Made by a program: the position numbers and the translations under genes
IMG/VR virus record: IMGVR_UViG_3300020171_000037
Span: 1 to 52,948 of that record
DNA: 52,948 nucleotides
Strand: one strand, 5' to 3'
From: a virus
The notes under the pieces: model-generated
What the model was told of the DNA's origin: nothing
Database searches by the model: none
What the model saw: only the letters and a program-made list of their open reading frames with translations
Shown: one piece after another, positions 14,023 through 21,364 of the stretch
Numbering within the stretch: the first letter of the stretch is position 1
How the letters are laid out: the number at the start of each line of letters is the position of its first letter

Positions 14023-14460
14023 ATGATGAAAAAAGTATTATTGATTTTATTTGCGTTTATAGTATTCGCAAATTTAGCCAAAGGGCAACAAGGTAACACT
14101 CAATTTTTTGATACTGTTTCTATAACGGTTTCAGAAAAAACAGTAGTGCCGGTTTATTCATATTCCTATGATGGAATGAAAAACTATGAGGGTGCCGTTG
14201 TTGGTTTTATTTTTAGTGTATCAAATTATACCGATACATTAGCAAGTGTAATTTTAGAAGGTGGTTACAAATTGGCAAGTGGTACTATAACTTATACGCC
14301 TGTTGACACTTTAACCGAACTTGGAGCAACAAAACCATATTGTTTATATCAAACTGAACCCGTATTCCAATATTATAGATTACGAATACCTTTTGTAACC
14401 GGCGACAATTCGACATTGAAAAATATATTATATTTTGAAAAGTTTAAGACTTTAAAATAA
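14023..14460 (+). CDS. Exported protein with signal peptide, 145 aa
   Basis: The N-terminus MMKKVLLILFAFIVFANLAK followed by G-QQG is a clear signal peptide, probably cleaved near residue 20-22. The mature part is beta-rich (SITVSEKTVVPVYSYSYDG ...). An exported protein inside a head operon is unexpected for virion assembly, so it may be a moron acting in the host envelope, for example on superinfection or surface properties; this is inference. It is bounded downstream by a strong terminator. ATG 14026 is an equally possible start. Confidence 0.7.
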   Translation: MMKKVLLILFAFIVFANLAKGQQGNTQFFDTVSITVSEKTVVPVYSYSYDGMKNYEGAVVGFIFSVSNYTDTLASVILEGGYKLASGTITYTPVDTLTELGATKPYCLYQTEPVFQYYRLRIPFVTGDNSTLKNILYFEKFKTLK

Positions 14461-14468
14461 TTTTCGCA

Positions 14469-14540
14469 CCCTTTAATTAGGGTTTGGTAGTTTTATGCAG
14501 AGCTAGCCTCTCGATGTTAATCATTGAGAGGCTTTTTTAA
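14469..14540 (+). terminator. Double hairpin with rho-independent terminator
   Basis: ACCC/GGGT at 14469-14482 and AGCCTCTC-N13-GAGAGGCT at 14505-14533 form two hairpins, the second followed by TTTTTT. They lie between the exported-protein gene and the protease and may reduce read-through from the portal/Com unit. Confidence 0.75.
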
Positions 14541-14549
14541 TTTAATCAT

Positions 14550-15539
14550 ATGGCACGAAAAATAGCAACCGATTTACCTGAATTTATCTTCTCATATACA
14601 ATCAATTCACTTATTGACAAAATAAATGAAACAGACGAAGATTATGAAATATCATGGAATAGCAAAGGCGGTTCGGTTTGGGCGGGTAATCAATTTATAG
14701 ATTTCCTAAACAACGATAAAAAACAAAGTACTGCAAATGTAACAGGCGTTGCAGCCTCAATGGGTGCCGTTATGTTGGCCTTTTTTACCAAAACAAAAGG
14801 CGCAAATCAAGCCGACTTAATGATACATTCGGCGGTGGGCGGCGCAAGTTCAACAATGAAAGCTACTAATGAGTTCCTTTATAAAGCACTATCAAAGAAA
14901 ATAGATTCAAAGAAATTTAAAGAATCGACTGGCAAGGATTTAAAAGAGGTTATGATGGCAAGCGAAGATCAAAGAGTTGACGTTTGGTTTACAGGCAAAC
15001 AGGCAGCTTATTTTGGTTTACTTGACGAATCTTACGACCTGCTTGAAAAGTCAGCTTCAATTGATAACAAAACAGATTTTAAAGAATTAGGTTATGAATT
15101 GCCCGAAAACTTAAAAGAGAAATACGGATTAATTAATATTCACACAAATAAAAATGAAATGGAAATAAAAGATGTAACAGCGAGTATGCTGCTTACAGGT
15201 AACAAAGAGGCATACGACAGCATCTTTGAAGCCGGAAAGCAAGCAGAACAAACGAGAGTTTCCGAAATCATGAAGTACGCACAGTACGACATGAATAAAG
15301 CTAACGAAATCGTTAAAAGTGGTAAGAGTTTAAGTATTGCAGATGTTGAACATTTTATGACTAAAAAGTTTGACACCGCAAAACTTAACGAACTTGAATT
15401 AGGTAGCGAAGACCCAATTACACCCGCAAAACCTATTGTAAACAAAGAAGCAAAAACAGTTGAAGAAAAAGAAAAAGAAGCTGCTTTTGCTGAAATGAAT
15501 GAGGGTATTGGACTTGGTAAAATTTTAACTCAAAAATAA
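14550..15539 (+). CDS. Head maturation protease with scaffold-like C-terminus
   Basis: The N-terminal 170 residues form a ClpP-fold serine protease: NSKGGSVWAG, the Ser70 elbow GVAASMGAV and His93 in MIHSAVG, with a likely Asp later in EDQRVDVW. After residue 200 the protein is helical and charged (EAGKQAEQTRVSEIMKYAQ, then a Glu/Lys-rich tail), as in protease-scaffold fusions of lambda C/Nu3. Tandem ATGs at about 15151-15159 (NEMEIKD) could start a separate scaffold from the same frame. It cuts scaffold and capsid proteins in the procapsid. The stop overlaps the next start. Confidence 0.85.
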   Translation: MARKIATDLPEFIFSYTINSLIDKINETDEDYEISWNSKGGSVWAGNQFIDFLNNDKKQSTANVTGVAASMGAVMLAFFTKTKGANQADLMIHSAVGGASSTMKATNEFLYKALSKKIDSKKFKESTGKDLKEVMMASEDQRVDVWFTGKQAAYFGLLDESYDLLEKSASIDNKTDFKELGYELPENLKEKYGLINIHTNKNEMEIKDVTASMLLTGNKEAYDSIFEAGKQAEQTRVSEIMKYAQYDMNKANEIVKSGKSLSIADVEHFMTKKFDTAKLNELELGSEDPITPAKPIVNKEAKTVEEKEKEAAFAEMNEGIGLGKILTQK

Positions 15540-16024
15540 TGGCTGATATTACAGAAACCTTAACCGTTAACACTCCAAATCACTTACGAGTTGATTATAA
15601 TGTTGACAACATATTCCTAAATTTTCCAAATCAACAAAAGAAATTCACTTTCGTTAATGGCACCGCTTCAATTCGCACTATTGCAGCAGGTACTTTGGTA
15701 GGAATAACCAGTGAAGATCAAACCATTGCAGCTCCTGTTAAATCGGATGCAACCGATGGTTCACATATTCCTTATGGAATATTGCTTTATGATACCACTA
15801 TTGCAGCTGGCGCAAGCGAAGAAGTTGAAGCTTTAGTTGGATATGGTGACAATCAAAGCTCTATTTTCTCAGATAAAGTAGTACTTGAAAAATCAGGAGA
15901 CACTTTGGACACTGTAATTACTGAATTAGGTATCAGTATTCGTAACGCTGTTATGGCTTACATGCAAATAAAAATCGAACCTGCAGCTCAAGAAATAAGC
16001 GGCTTAAAGGATTCACAAGTTTAA
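15539..16024 (+). CDS. Head decoration protein, gpD-like
   Basis: A 161-aa beta-rich protein in the gpD position between protease and capsid. It contains a typical decoration pattern: AAGTLVGITSEDQTIAAPV, DATDGSHIPYGILLYDTTI and AAGASEEVEALVGYG, close to the lambda gpD family's 'G-T-V-L/A ... G-V/I-L' strands. It probably trimerises on the expanded capsid to stabilise it. It starts on the protease stop (ATAATG overlap). Confidence 0.75.
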   Translation: MADITETLTVNTPNHLRVDYNVDNIFLNFPNQQKKFTFVNGTASIRTIAAGTLVGITSEDQTIAAPVKSDATDGSHIPYGILLYDTTIAAGASEEVEALVGYGDNQSSIFSDKVVLEKSGDTLDTVITELGISIRNAVMAYMQIKIEPAAQEISGLKDSQV

Positions 16025-16041
16025 CCCTTAAAAATTAAGAT

Positions 16042-17187
16042 ATGCCTATTTCAAGTTTTTCAATTAGCGAAATAATCCCTAATTTAATTAGCGGGTTAAT
16101 TACGTACATTCCAGATGTTTATCAAGAAACATTCGGACTTTCAGGTATGGCAAAAGAGGCCAAACCACAATTAGAGCCTAAAATACAAATACGTGGTAAA
16201 GTTTACAAGCGATTTGTAGCAAGTGACATTCCAGAAGGTAGCGAGGCCACTCAAGTTAAAGACACTAATTTTACAGATGAATTTTTCACAGCTCCAGAAT
16301 ACGGCCGTGCATTTTCAGTAAAAGCTGAGGACTTAATTAGAAATCAAGCCTATATTGCCAGTTTTCAAACAATGTCAGTGCAACCCGACCGAGTACCTAC
16401 CTTAATGGAGCGTATAAAATTAGGTTCAAATCTTTGTATTGACCAAATTAAACGTTCGGCCGATAAACAAGTTAAGGACATTTTGAACAATGGAACTGTT
16501 ATTTTGGACAATTACGACACTATTGACTTCGGTCGCGATAACAATAACAGTGAATCAATTACAACTGCTAATTTAAAATGGACCGTTGCAAATGCGGCTA
16601 CAATGAAACCACTTGGAGATATTAAACGTTGGACTGAACAAGTAGCAACCAGAGGCAATTCAGGCGGTCAAGAGTTCATTGTATTAATGGAAAGTACTTA
16701 CGCTTACAATGCGATGGTTAATTCAGACGAATGGAAAGATGATTCAAACCAACGTAGGAATTATAACATTAATCAAGTTCCTGGCATTACTTCAAAAATG
16801 AATGTAAATATTCCAGAGGGCGCATTGTATCGTTATACTTTGGTAAGCAATCCAGCCGGACCTGTTCACATTTTTACTTATGACCAAACTTATGATGTTA
16901 CAGCCTCAACTCAGGCTAAATGGTTAGATAACTACAAAGTTTATGTAATTGCAACCGATAACATGATTCAACGTCAACCAGTGAAAATCCTAACTATGAG
17001 CGATTTTATTGCACAATCTCAGGTTATGAAACAAACATTAGCCGCAACTCCATCAATGGACGGTTGGTTAGTAACACCTGAATTTAATAAGATTACAAAC
17101 CGCTCTATCTCATTTGGTATTTATAGAAAATTCTTAACAATACCTTTGACACCTAATAAAATGTTTACAGCAATCACTTATTCATAG
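16042..17187 (+). CDS. Major capsid protein, lambda gpE family
   Basis: The 381-aa coat protein follows the decoration gene as in lambda. The family pattern is visible: an N-terminal arm, KIQIRGKVYKRFVASDIPEG, PEYGRAFSVKAEDLIRNQAY, then MERIKLGSNLCIDQIKRSAD and a C-terminal part with NIPEGALYRYTLVSNPAGPV. Mu-, HK97- and P2-type coats look different. It forms the shell, with gpD-like subunits outside. It is close to the usual gpE length (about 340 aa). Confidence 0.85.
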   Translation: MPISSFSISEIIPNLISGLITYIPDVYQETFGLSGMAKEAKPQLEPKIQIRGKVYKRFVASDIPEGSEATQVKDTNFTDEFFTAPEYGRAFSVKAEDLIRNQAYIASFQTMSVQPDRVPTLMERIKLGSNLCIDQIKRSADKQVKDILNNGTVILDNYDTIDFGRDNNNSESITTANLKWTVANAATMKPLGDIKRWTEQVATRGNSGGQEFIVLMESTYAYNAMVNSDEWKDDSNQRRNYNINQVPGITSKMNVNIPEGALYRYTLVSNPAGPVHIFTYDQTYDVTASTQAKWLDNYKVYVIATDNMIQRQPVKILTMSDFIAQSQVMKQTLAATPSMDGWLVTPEFNKITNRSISFGIYRKFLTIPLTPNKMFTAITYS

Positions 17188-17191
17188 TATT

Positions 17192-17626
17192 ATGACTGCC
17201 GAGGAAAAGAAAAAAGCTGATGAAGCTGCAAAATTAGCAGCCGAGGAAAAAGCCAACCAAGAGTTGGAGGAAAAGAAAAAAGCTGATGAAGCTGCAAAAT
17301 TAGCAGCCGAGGAAAAAGCCAACCAAGAGTTGGAGGAAAAGAAAAAAGCTGATGAAGCTGCAAAATTAGCAGCCGAGGAAAAAGCCAACCAAGAGTTGGA
17401 GGAAAAGAAAAAAGCTGATGAAGCTGCAAAATTAGCAGCCGAGGAAAAAGCCACTCCAAAAGGCAATTATATTATGAAAGTTACTCATTTGAGTTGGGGT
17501 TTAAACGGTAAAAATCACTTTTATGCCGATAAAAAGCCATTGATTAATGCAAAAGAAATGGGTAGTTATTCAGGTGTATTGAAGATTTGGTTAGAAAACA
17601 AATGGATTGAAAAAGGTTCGTACTAA
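17192..17626 (+). CDS. Head-module protein with four tandem coiled-coil repeats
   Basis: The first 90 residues consist of nearly four copies of the 22-residue unit EEKKKADEAAKLAAEEKANQ-EL, an alanine/lysine/glutamate-rich single helix or coiled coil similar to TolA-like segments. The last 50 residues (MKVTHLSWGLNGKNHFYADK ...) form a small domain, possibly the ancestral gene. It lies where lambda has small head-completion genes such as FI. The repeats are identical at the DNA level, which suggests recent expansion and variable length. Confidence 0.65.
   Translation: MTAEEKKKADEAAKLAAEEKANQELEEKKKADEAAKLAAEEKANQELEEKKKADEAAKLAAEEKANQELEEKKKADEAAKLAAEEKATPKGNYIMKVTHLSWGLNGKNHFYADKKPLINAKEMGSYSGVLKIWLENKWIEKGSY
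17201..17450 (+). repeat. Tandem 66-bp repeat, about 3.8 copies
   Basis: Units start at 17201, 17267, 17333 and 17399 with a 66-bp period and look identical base for base; the last is partial. The unit encodes 22 aa, so copy changes keep the frame. The repeat creates long but false open frames on the other strand. Confidence 0.9.
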
Positions 17627-17976
17627 TGAATGATGTAATTCGAAACGATTTTGTGGATTTTATCAATAATGAGGATTATTTTAATAGTTCTGTAAAATTA
17701 TACGATTCACTTAATGTTTTAAAGTTTGATGGTAAAGGAGTATATGATAAAAAACCCATGCCCGTTCAAAATGAGAACGGCATGGTTTCTTACCAAGGGC
17801 ATATGAGCATATTAACGCTTTCAATGTCCTTACTAACCTTTATGACAGCTTACTTTTCATTAAAAGGCTACAAAGTTGAGATAACTGACAATGTTGACTT
17901 GAAATCGTACACAATTGCAAATTCAAACTATAATTCAAATGTTGGAAGTATTTACTGCGAATTAAAAGAATTATAA
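17626..17976 (+). CDS. Hypothetical neck/head-completion protein, 116 aa
   Basis: This soluble 116-aa protein (MNDVIRNDFVDFINNEDYFN ...) lies between the capsid block and the tail genes, with 1-nt overlaps (TAATG) on both sides. In this order lambda- and Mu-like phages carry head-completion and tail-terminator proteins. No sequence motif confirms it. The central segment (MSILTLSMSLLTFMTAYF) is hydrophobic and may be a buried helix. Confidence 0.5.
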   Translation: MNDVIRNDFVDFINNEDYFNSSVKLYDSLNVLKFDGKGVYDKKPMPVQNENGMVSYQGHMSILTLSMSLLTFMTAYFSLKGYKVEITDNVDLKSYTIANSNYNSNVGSIYCELKEL

Positions 17977-18599
17977 TGGCTTACACGGCGAAATTAACAT
18001 ATAGTATTTACGATTCTAACAGCTCATTGTTTTTGGAATTGCTAAAAACTATTTTGGAAACTGAATTTACAGCCCAAAGAATTGCGCCACATTTAAAGAC
18101 ATTTTTACCCAAAGCAGTACAAACAGACGAATATCTTTTAAGCCCAATAGCTGACAAAGAAATAGACCCCGCCTTTTGCTCAATTATAAAAGCGCAAATG
18201 AAGGGCACCGAAAATAGATTTGCAGGGCAACAAAATGAGCTTAATTACTTCATAATTGGAGTTCTGGCAAATGGACTTGCAAATCTTAGAAAAATACTTG
18301 ATGCAATTAGTATTATTTTGAATGACAATGATGTTAAAATCTATTTATTTCAGTACAAAAATGCATTAGGTGAAAACTTAATTTCAAACAGCAGTCAATA
18401 CATGATTAAAGAGCTTTCAAGCGAATTTGAAGTATCAAAAACCATTAATGATAAAAACATTGTTTATGGTTCGTTGATTCTGCAAGCTGAAATATCAGAG
18501 GTTGTAAAATTAAATACATACACCCCAATTAACAGTGTAGATTTAAATTTGGAATTAGGAAATAATGAAGTAAATATTAATCAAATAACAAATTTATAA
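17976..18599 (+). CDS. Probable tail-terminator or neck protein, 207 aa
   Basis: The 207-aa product precedes the tail sheath by 1 nt, a common place for tail-terminator/completion proteins in contractile phages. Sequence shows alternating strands and helices (SLFLELLKTILETEFTAQRI; LANGLANLRKILDAISIILN) without a catalytic motif. The role is inferred from synteny only. Confidence 0.45.
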   Translation: MAYTAKLTYSIYDSNSSLFLELLKTILETEFTAQRIAPHLKTFLPKAVQTDEYLLSPIADKEIDPAFCSIIKAQMKGTENRFAGQQNELNYFIIGVLANGLANLRKILDAISIILNDNDVKIYLFQYKNALGENLISNSSQYMIKELSSEFEVSKTINDKNIVYGSLILQAEISEVVKLNTYTPINSVDLNLELGNNEVNINQITNL

Positions 18600-18600
18600 A

Positions 18601-20109
18601 ATGGCAAATTCAGCAAGTCAAATAATGCCAAACGCTGCGGCGGCTGGTAGCTTTTATAAAGTTGGTTTAGGTTCGTTAACTGGACTTTCACCACTTTTAG
18701 AGCAAAAGATTGCCGTGTTATGTGAAGCTAACGCGGACATGCAAACTGAGGGTGCACAAGATGGGGGAGTTTTGAAACCCATCACATCTAAGGAAGTTGC
18801 ATTAAAATTTGGGTATGGCAGCCCGGCACATTTAGTAGCCAAAACGCTAATTGATGAATTATCAGTTGGAGTTGAAACTAAATTCTTTTTTGTTGCAGAA
18901 AACGGAAGCGCAACCGTAACTAAAACCGTAATAACTGGCACGGGTGCAACCATTACCAAAACAGGTTCAATTGTTTTGAATATTAATGGAGTTTTACTTT
19001 CAGTTGGTTTGGTTTTAGCCGATACTTTGGCGGAAGCTTTAGTAAAAATTAAAACTGCCATCAATGCGGAAATTAACTTACCTGTTTTAGTTTCAACTCC
19101 AACCCCGACAACTTCAATTTCAGTTGATTCAAAATGGAAAGGTTTGAGTTCAGTTCCTTTAACCGTAACCGTTGATTCATTAACCGCCGAGGGAATTACT
19201 TTTGCAGGTGTAAAAACTGATGGCACCGGAGAAACCGCTTTGGCCTCAACATTGGCTAAGTTTCAAAACGATTGGTATCCACATATTTTGAACACACTTG
19301 GGGAGGGTGGTACAAATGCAAACTTAGATGCTTTTGAAACATTCATTGGAACAGCCGCCGCCGGAACTGGCAAATATGCACCAGAGAATATGACACCTTG
19401 CGTTGCTTGGACTGCGACAAGCACATCAGTATTAGCTACATTACAAGCTGTAACGTCAACTAGATTAGATTATAGCTCAAATGTGTACATTCCAGTTCCA
19501 AACGCTCAAGATATTCCTTTTATTAATGCCACAAATGCATTGGGTATTTTCGTTAAAAAATCAAACGGAGACCCAAAACAGGATATTTTGGACGATGTTA
19601 TTCCAGGTGCAACCGCGCCCGAAGATCTGAACGTTGGTGACATTATTAATTATTCATTTAGGGATGCATTAGTAAAAGCTGGTTGTTCAACTACAAATTT
19701 TAGGAATGGTTCGTATTATGCCGGTGACATTATCACAACTTACCACCCAGAGGGCGAAACTGACCCAATATTCAGATATGTAAGGGATTGTATGATTGTT
19801 TTCAACATTTTGAATCAATTCAAAGCATTCAATTTGAAGCAAAAAAACAAAACAATAGCTCCAAACGCTTTACCAAGTGCAAGGATTACAAGTCCAAAAT
19901 TGTACAAAGCTGGTATTTTGAATGAGATAATTAAGCCTTTTGTTGAAGCTGGTTATATTGCTGATTTCGATTACGCAAAAGCTAATTTAGATGTGGGAAT
20001 TGACCCAACAAATGCAGGCCGTTTCAATGTACTTTCTCCAAACTTAATAACTAGCTTATTGAGAATAGTTGCTACTGAAGTTCAGGTTAATAAATATTAT
20101 GGTGCCTAA
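18601..20109 (+). CDS. Contractile tail sheath protein, Mu gpL-like
   Basis: The 502-aa sheath surrounds the tail tube and contracts at infection. It has the small N-terminal domain (FYKVGLGSLTGLSPLLEQKI ... KFGYGSPAHLVAKTLIDEL), a beta-rich inserted domain with 'TVTKTVITGTGATITKTG', and the conserved C-terminal part (LKQKNKTIAPNALPSARITS ... LITSLLRIVATEVQVN), like other DUF2586/gpL-type sheaths. A sheath-plus-tube pair makes this a myovirus. Confidence 0.75.
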   Translation: MANSASQIMPNAAAAGSFYKVGLGSLTGLSPLLEQKIAVLCEANADMQTEGAQDGGVLKPITSKEVALKFGYGSPAHLVAKTLIDELSVGVETKFFFVAENGSATVTKTVITGTGATITKTGSIVLNINGVLLSVGLVLADTLAEALVKIKTAINAEINLPVLVSTPTPTTSISVDSKWKGLSSVPLTVTVDSLTAEGITFAGVKTDGTGETALASTLAKFQNDWYPHILNTLGEGGTNANLDAFETFIGTAAAGTGKYAPENMTPCVAWTATSTSVLATLQAVTSTRLDYSSNVYIPVPNAQDIPFINATNALGIFVKKSNGDPKQDILDDVIPGATAPEDLNVGDIINYSFRDALVKAGCSTTNFRNGSYYAGDIITTYHPEGETDPIFRYVRDCMIVFNILNQFKAFNLKQKNKTIAPNALPSARITSPKLYKAGILNEIIKPFVEAGYIADFDYAKANLDVGIDPTNAGRFNVLSPNLITSLLRIVATEVQVNKYYGA

Positions 20110-20120
20110 AAATTAAAATT

Positions 20121-20525
20121 ATGAGTTTCGTAACAAAAGAAATACAAAACCTATATGTAACTACTCCAGAGGGTGACGTGGTTTTATCAGGTAAAGCGGG
20201 CGAAGTTCCTGAATTGAATCTTTACACCGATTCAATTGAAGATTCTGAAGATCATTTAACAAACGATAATCAATTAATTATCAATGTTAAAAAACAAAGA
20301 TCGCATATTAAAGGCGTATTCGCTTATAAGGATGAAGATATACCAATGCTTCAAAGCGGGATTGCTCAAGTAATTGGAGGCGGGGCAGAATTGCCTGCAA
20401 ACATACTTTGCACTGACGGTTCGATTTATTCAAATTCAGGTGTATTCGTTGGAAAATTAATGTATTCAGCCGCCGGCACTCAGGAATTAAAATTTGTGAG
20501 TGCATCCGATTGGATAGTATCATAA
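20121..20525 (+). CDS. Tail tube protein
   Basis: A 134-aa, beta-rich protein directly after the sheath, where the tube gene lies in Mu (gpM) and most myoviruses. Features include an N-terminal strand pair (MSFVTKEIQNLYVTTPEGDV) and VKKQRSHIKGVFAYKDEDI. The length is slightly above the usual 110-170 aa range minimum. The call rests mainly on synteny. Confidence 0.6.
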   Translation: MSFVTKEIQNLYVTTPEGDVVLSGKAGEVPELNLYTDSIEDSEDHLTNDNQLIINVKKQRSHIKGVFAYKDEDIPMLQSGIAQVIGGGAELPANILCTDGSIYSNSGVFVGKLMYSAAGTQELKFVSASDWIVS

Positions 20526-20538
20526 AAAAACTAAAAAC

Positions 20539-21108
20539 ATGAAAGACATATCAATTAAGGATTTAAATAAGACAGGTTCGGAAAATCAGGCCGAACCTGT
20601 TAAAGTTATTGTAGAGAAAAAAACCACTCCAAAAGATGAGTTTTTACTCGAATGCAATGATGAAGAAAAGGAAATTTTCCTAAAAATCATTGAAGTACTT
20701 ACAGAGCAATGCGACAAATACGAATTTGAGGCAGTAACCGCCGATAATTTGGAGGAGTTTTCACAAATCATAACCTACATTAAGAACGGAATTTTAACAC
20801 TTGAAAATGAAGGTGTGAGGGTTAAGTTAAGAAAACCACTAAAAAGACCAGATGGCACCGTTTTAACAGAAAGTGTAAAGATTCTTTATGAACGGAATGA
20901 AGCTCGGGAAAAAACATTCACAAAAGACATTAAGGTTACTAAAAAAAGCACTGAATCACAAAGAGAATTTACTTTAGCTTCATTGGCGGCATCATTTGAA
21001 AATATAAATGGGGCAATGATTGGAGTTGAAGCAACCAGGCGAATTCAAAATAACAATTACCGTGATTACATGCTTTTATTGACCGTGTTTAACTTTTTTC
21101 GCAACTAA
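20539..21108 (+). CDS. Tail assembly chaperone, upstream frame
   Basis: The 189-aa helical, charged protein lies between tube and tape measure, the position of G/gp41-like tail chaperones that coat the tape measure during assembly. It ends ...LLLTVFNFFRN. Near its 3' end the run ACTTTTTTC (21092-21100) could allow slippage of +1 (or -2) into the frame of the next ORF, which opens at 21083 and has no ATG. A fused product of about 265 aa is predicted. Confidence 0.6.
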   Translation: MKDISIKDLNKTGSENQAEPVKVIVEKKTTPKDEFLLECNDEEKEIFLKIIEVLTEQCDKYEFEAVTADNLEEFSQIITYIKNGILTLENEGVRVKLRKPLKRPDGTVLTESVKILYERNEAREKTFTKDIKVTKKSTESQREFTLASLAASFENINGAMIGVEATRRIQNNNYRDYMLLLTVFNFFRN

Positions 21109-21340
21109 AATACAAGTAGTTGAGTTGACCAATAAGGAAAGCTCAATCAAAAGCAAATACTACACAATTTTAGAATTATACGATTCAATAGAGTTAATAA
21201 AAGGGGATGTTTGCTACAATAAAAATATAAGTCCAAATGAAGTTGATGAACTTGAATACCAAGATTATAATTACAGAGGGCTTTTTTGGTGGTATAACAG
21301 AATCCTAAAAGAAATTGCAGAATCAAACGCTAAAAAATAG
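21083..21340 (+). CDS. Tail chaperone extension, likely reached by frameshift
   Basis: This frame is open from 21083 to the TAG at 21338-21340 and overlaps the end of the chaperone gene. Its first possible non-ATG start is TTG 21125, so translation by +1/-2 frameshifting from the upstream gene is more likely than independent start. The product part is acidic and aromatic (LEYQDYNYRGLFWWYNRILK). Phages with long tails usually make such GT-type fusions; Mu is reported to use a -2 shift. Confidence 0.55.
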   Translation, partial: PCLTFFATKIQVVELTNKESSIKSKYYTILELYDSIELIKGDVCYNKNISPNEVDELEYQDYNYRGLFWWYNRILKEIAESNAKK

Positions 21341-21361
21341 CCCCTTAACCGGGGCTTTTAC
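21339..21361 (+). terminator. GC-rich hairpin before the tape measure gene
   Basis: AGCCCC-ttaacc-GGGGCT followed by TTTTA lies between the chaperone stop (which it overlaps) and ATG 21365. It may attenuate transcription or block ribosomes to balance tape measure dosage. Confidence 0.6.
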
Positions 21362-21364
21362 AAA

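Noticed and set aside
17182-17466. Long open frames on the - strand over the 66-bp repeat
   Set aside because: They arise because a repeat with a period divisible by three lacks stops in several frames; the + strand frame fits the operon and codon use.
18654-19226. 190-aa - strand frame inside the sheath gene
   Set aside because: It is a shadow of a well-supported structural gene with compatible third-position composition.
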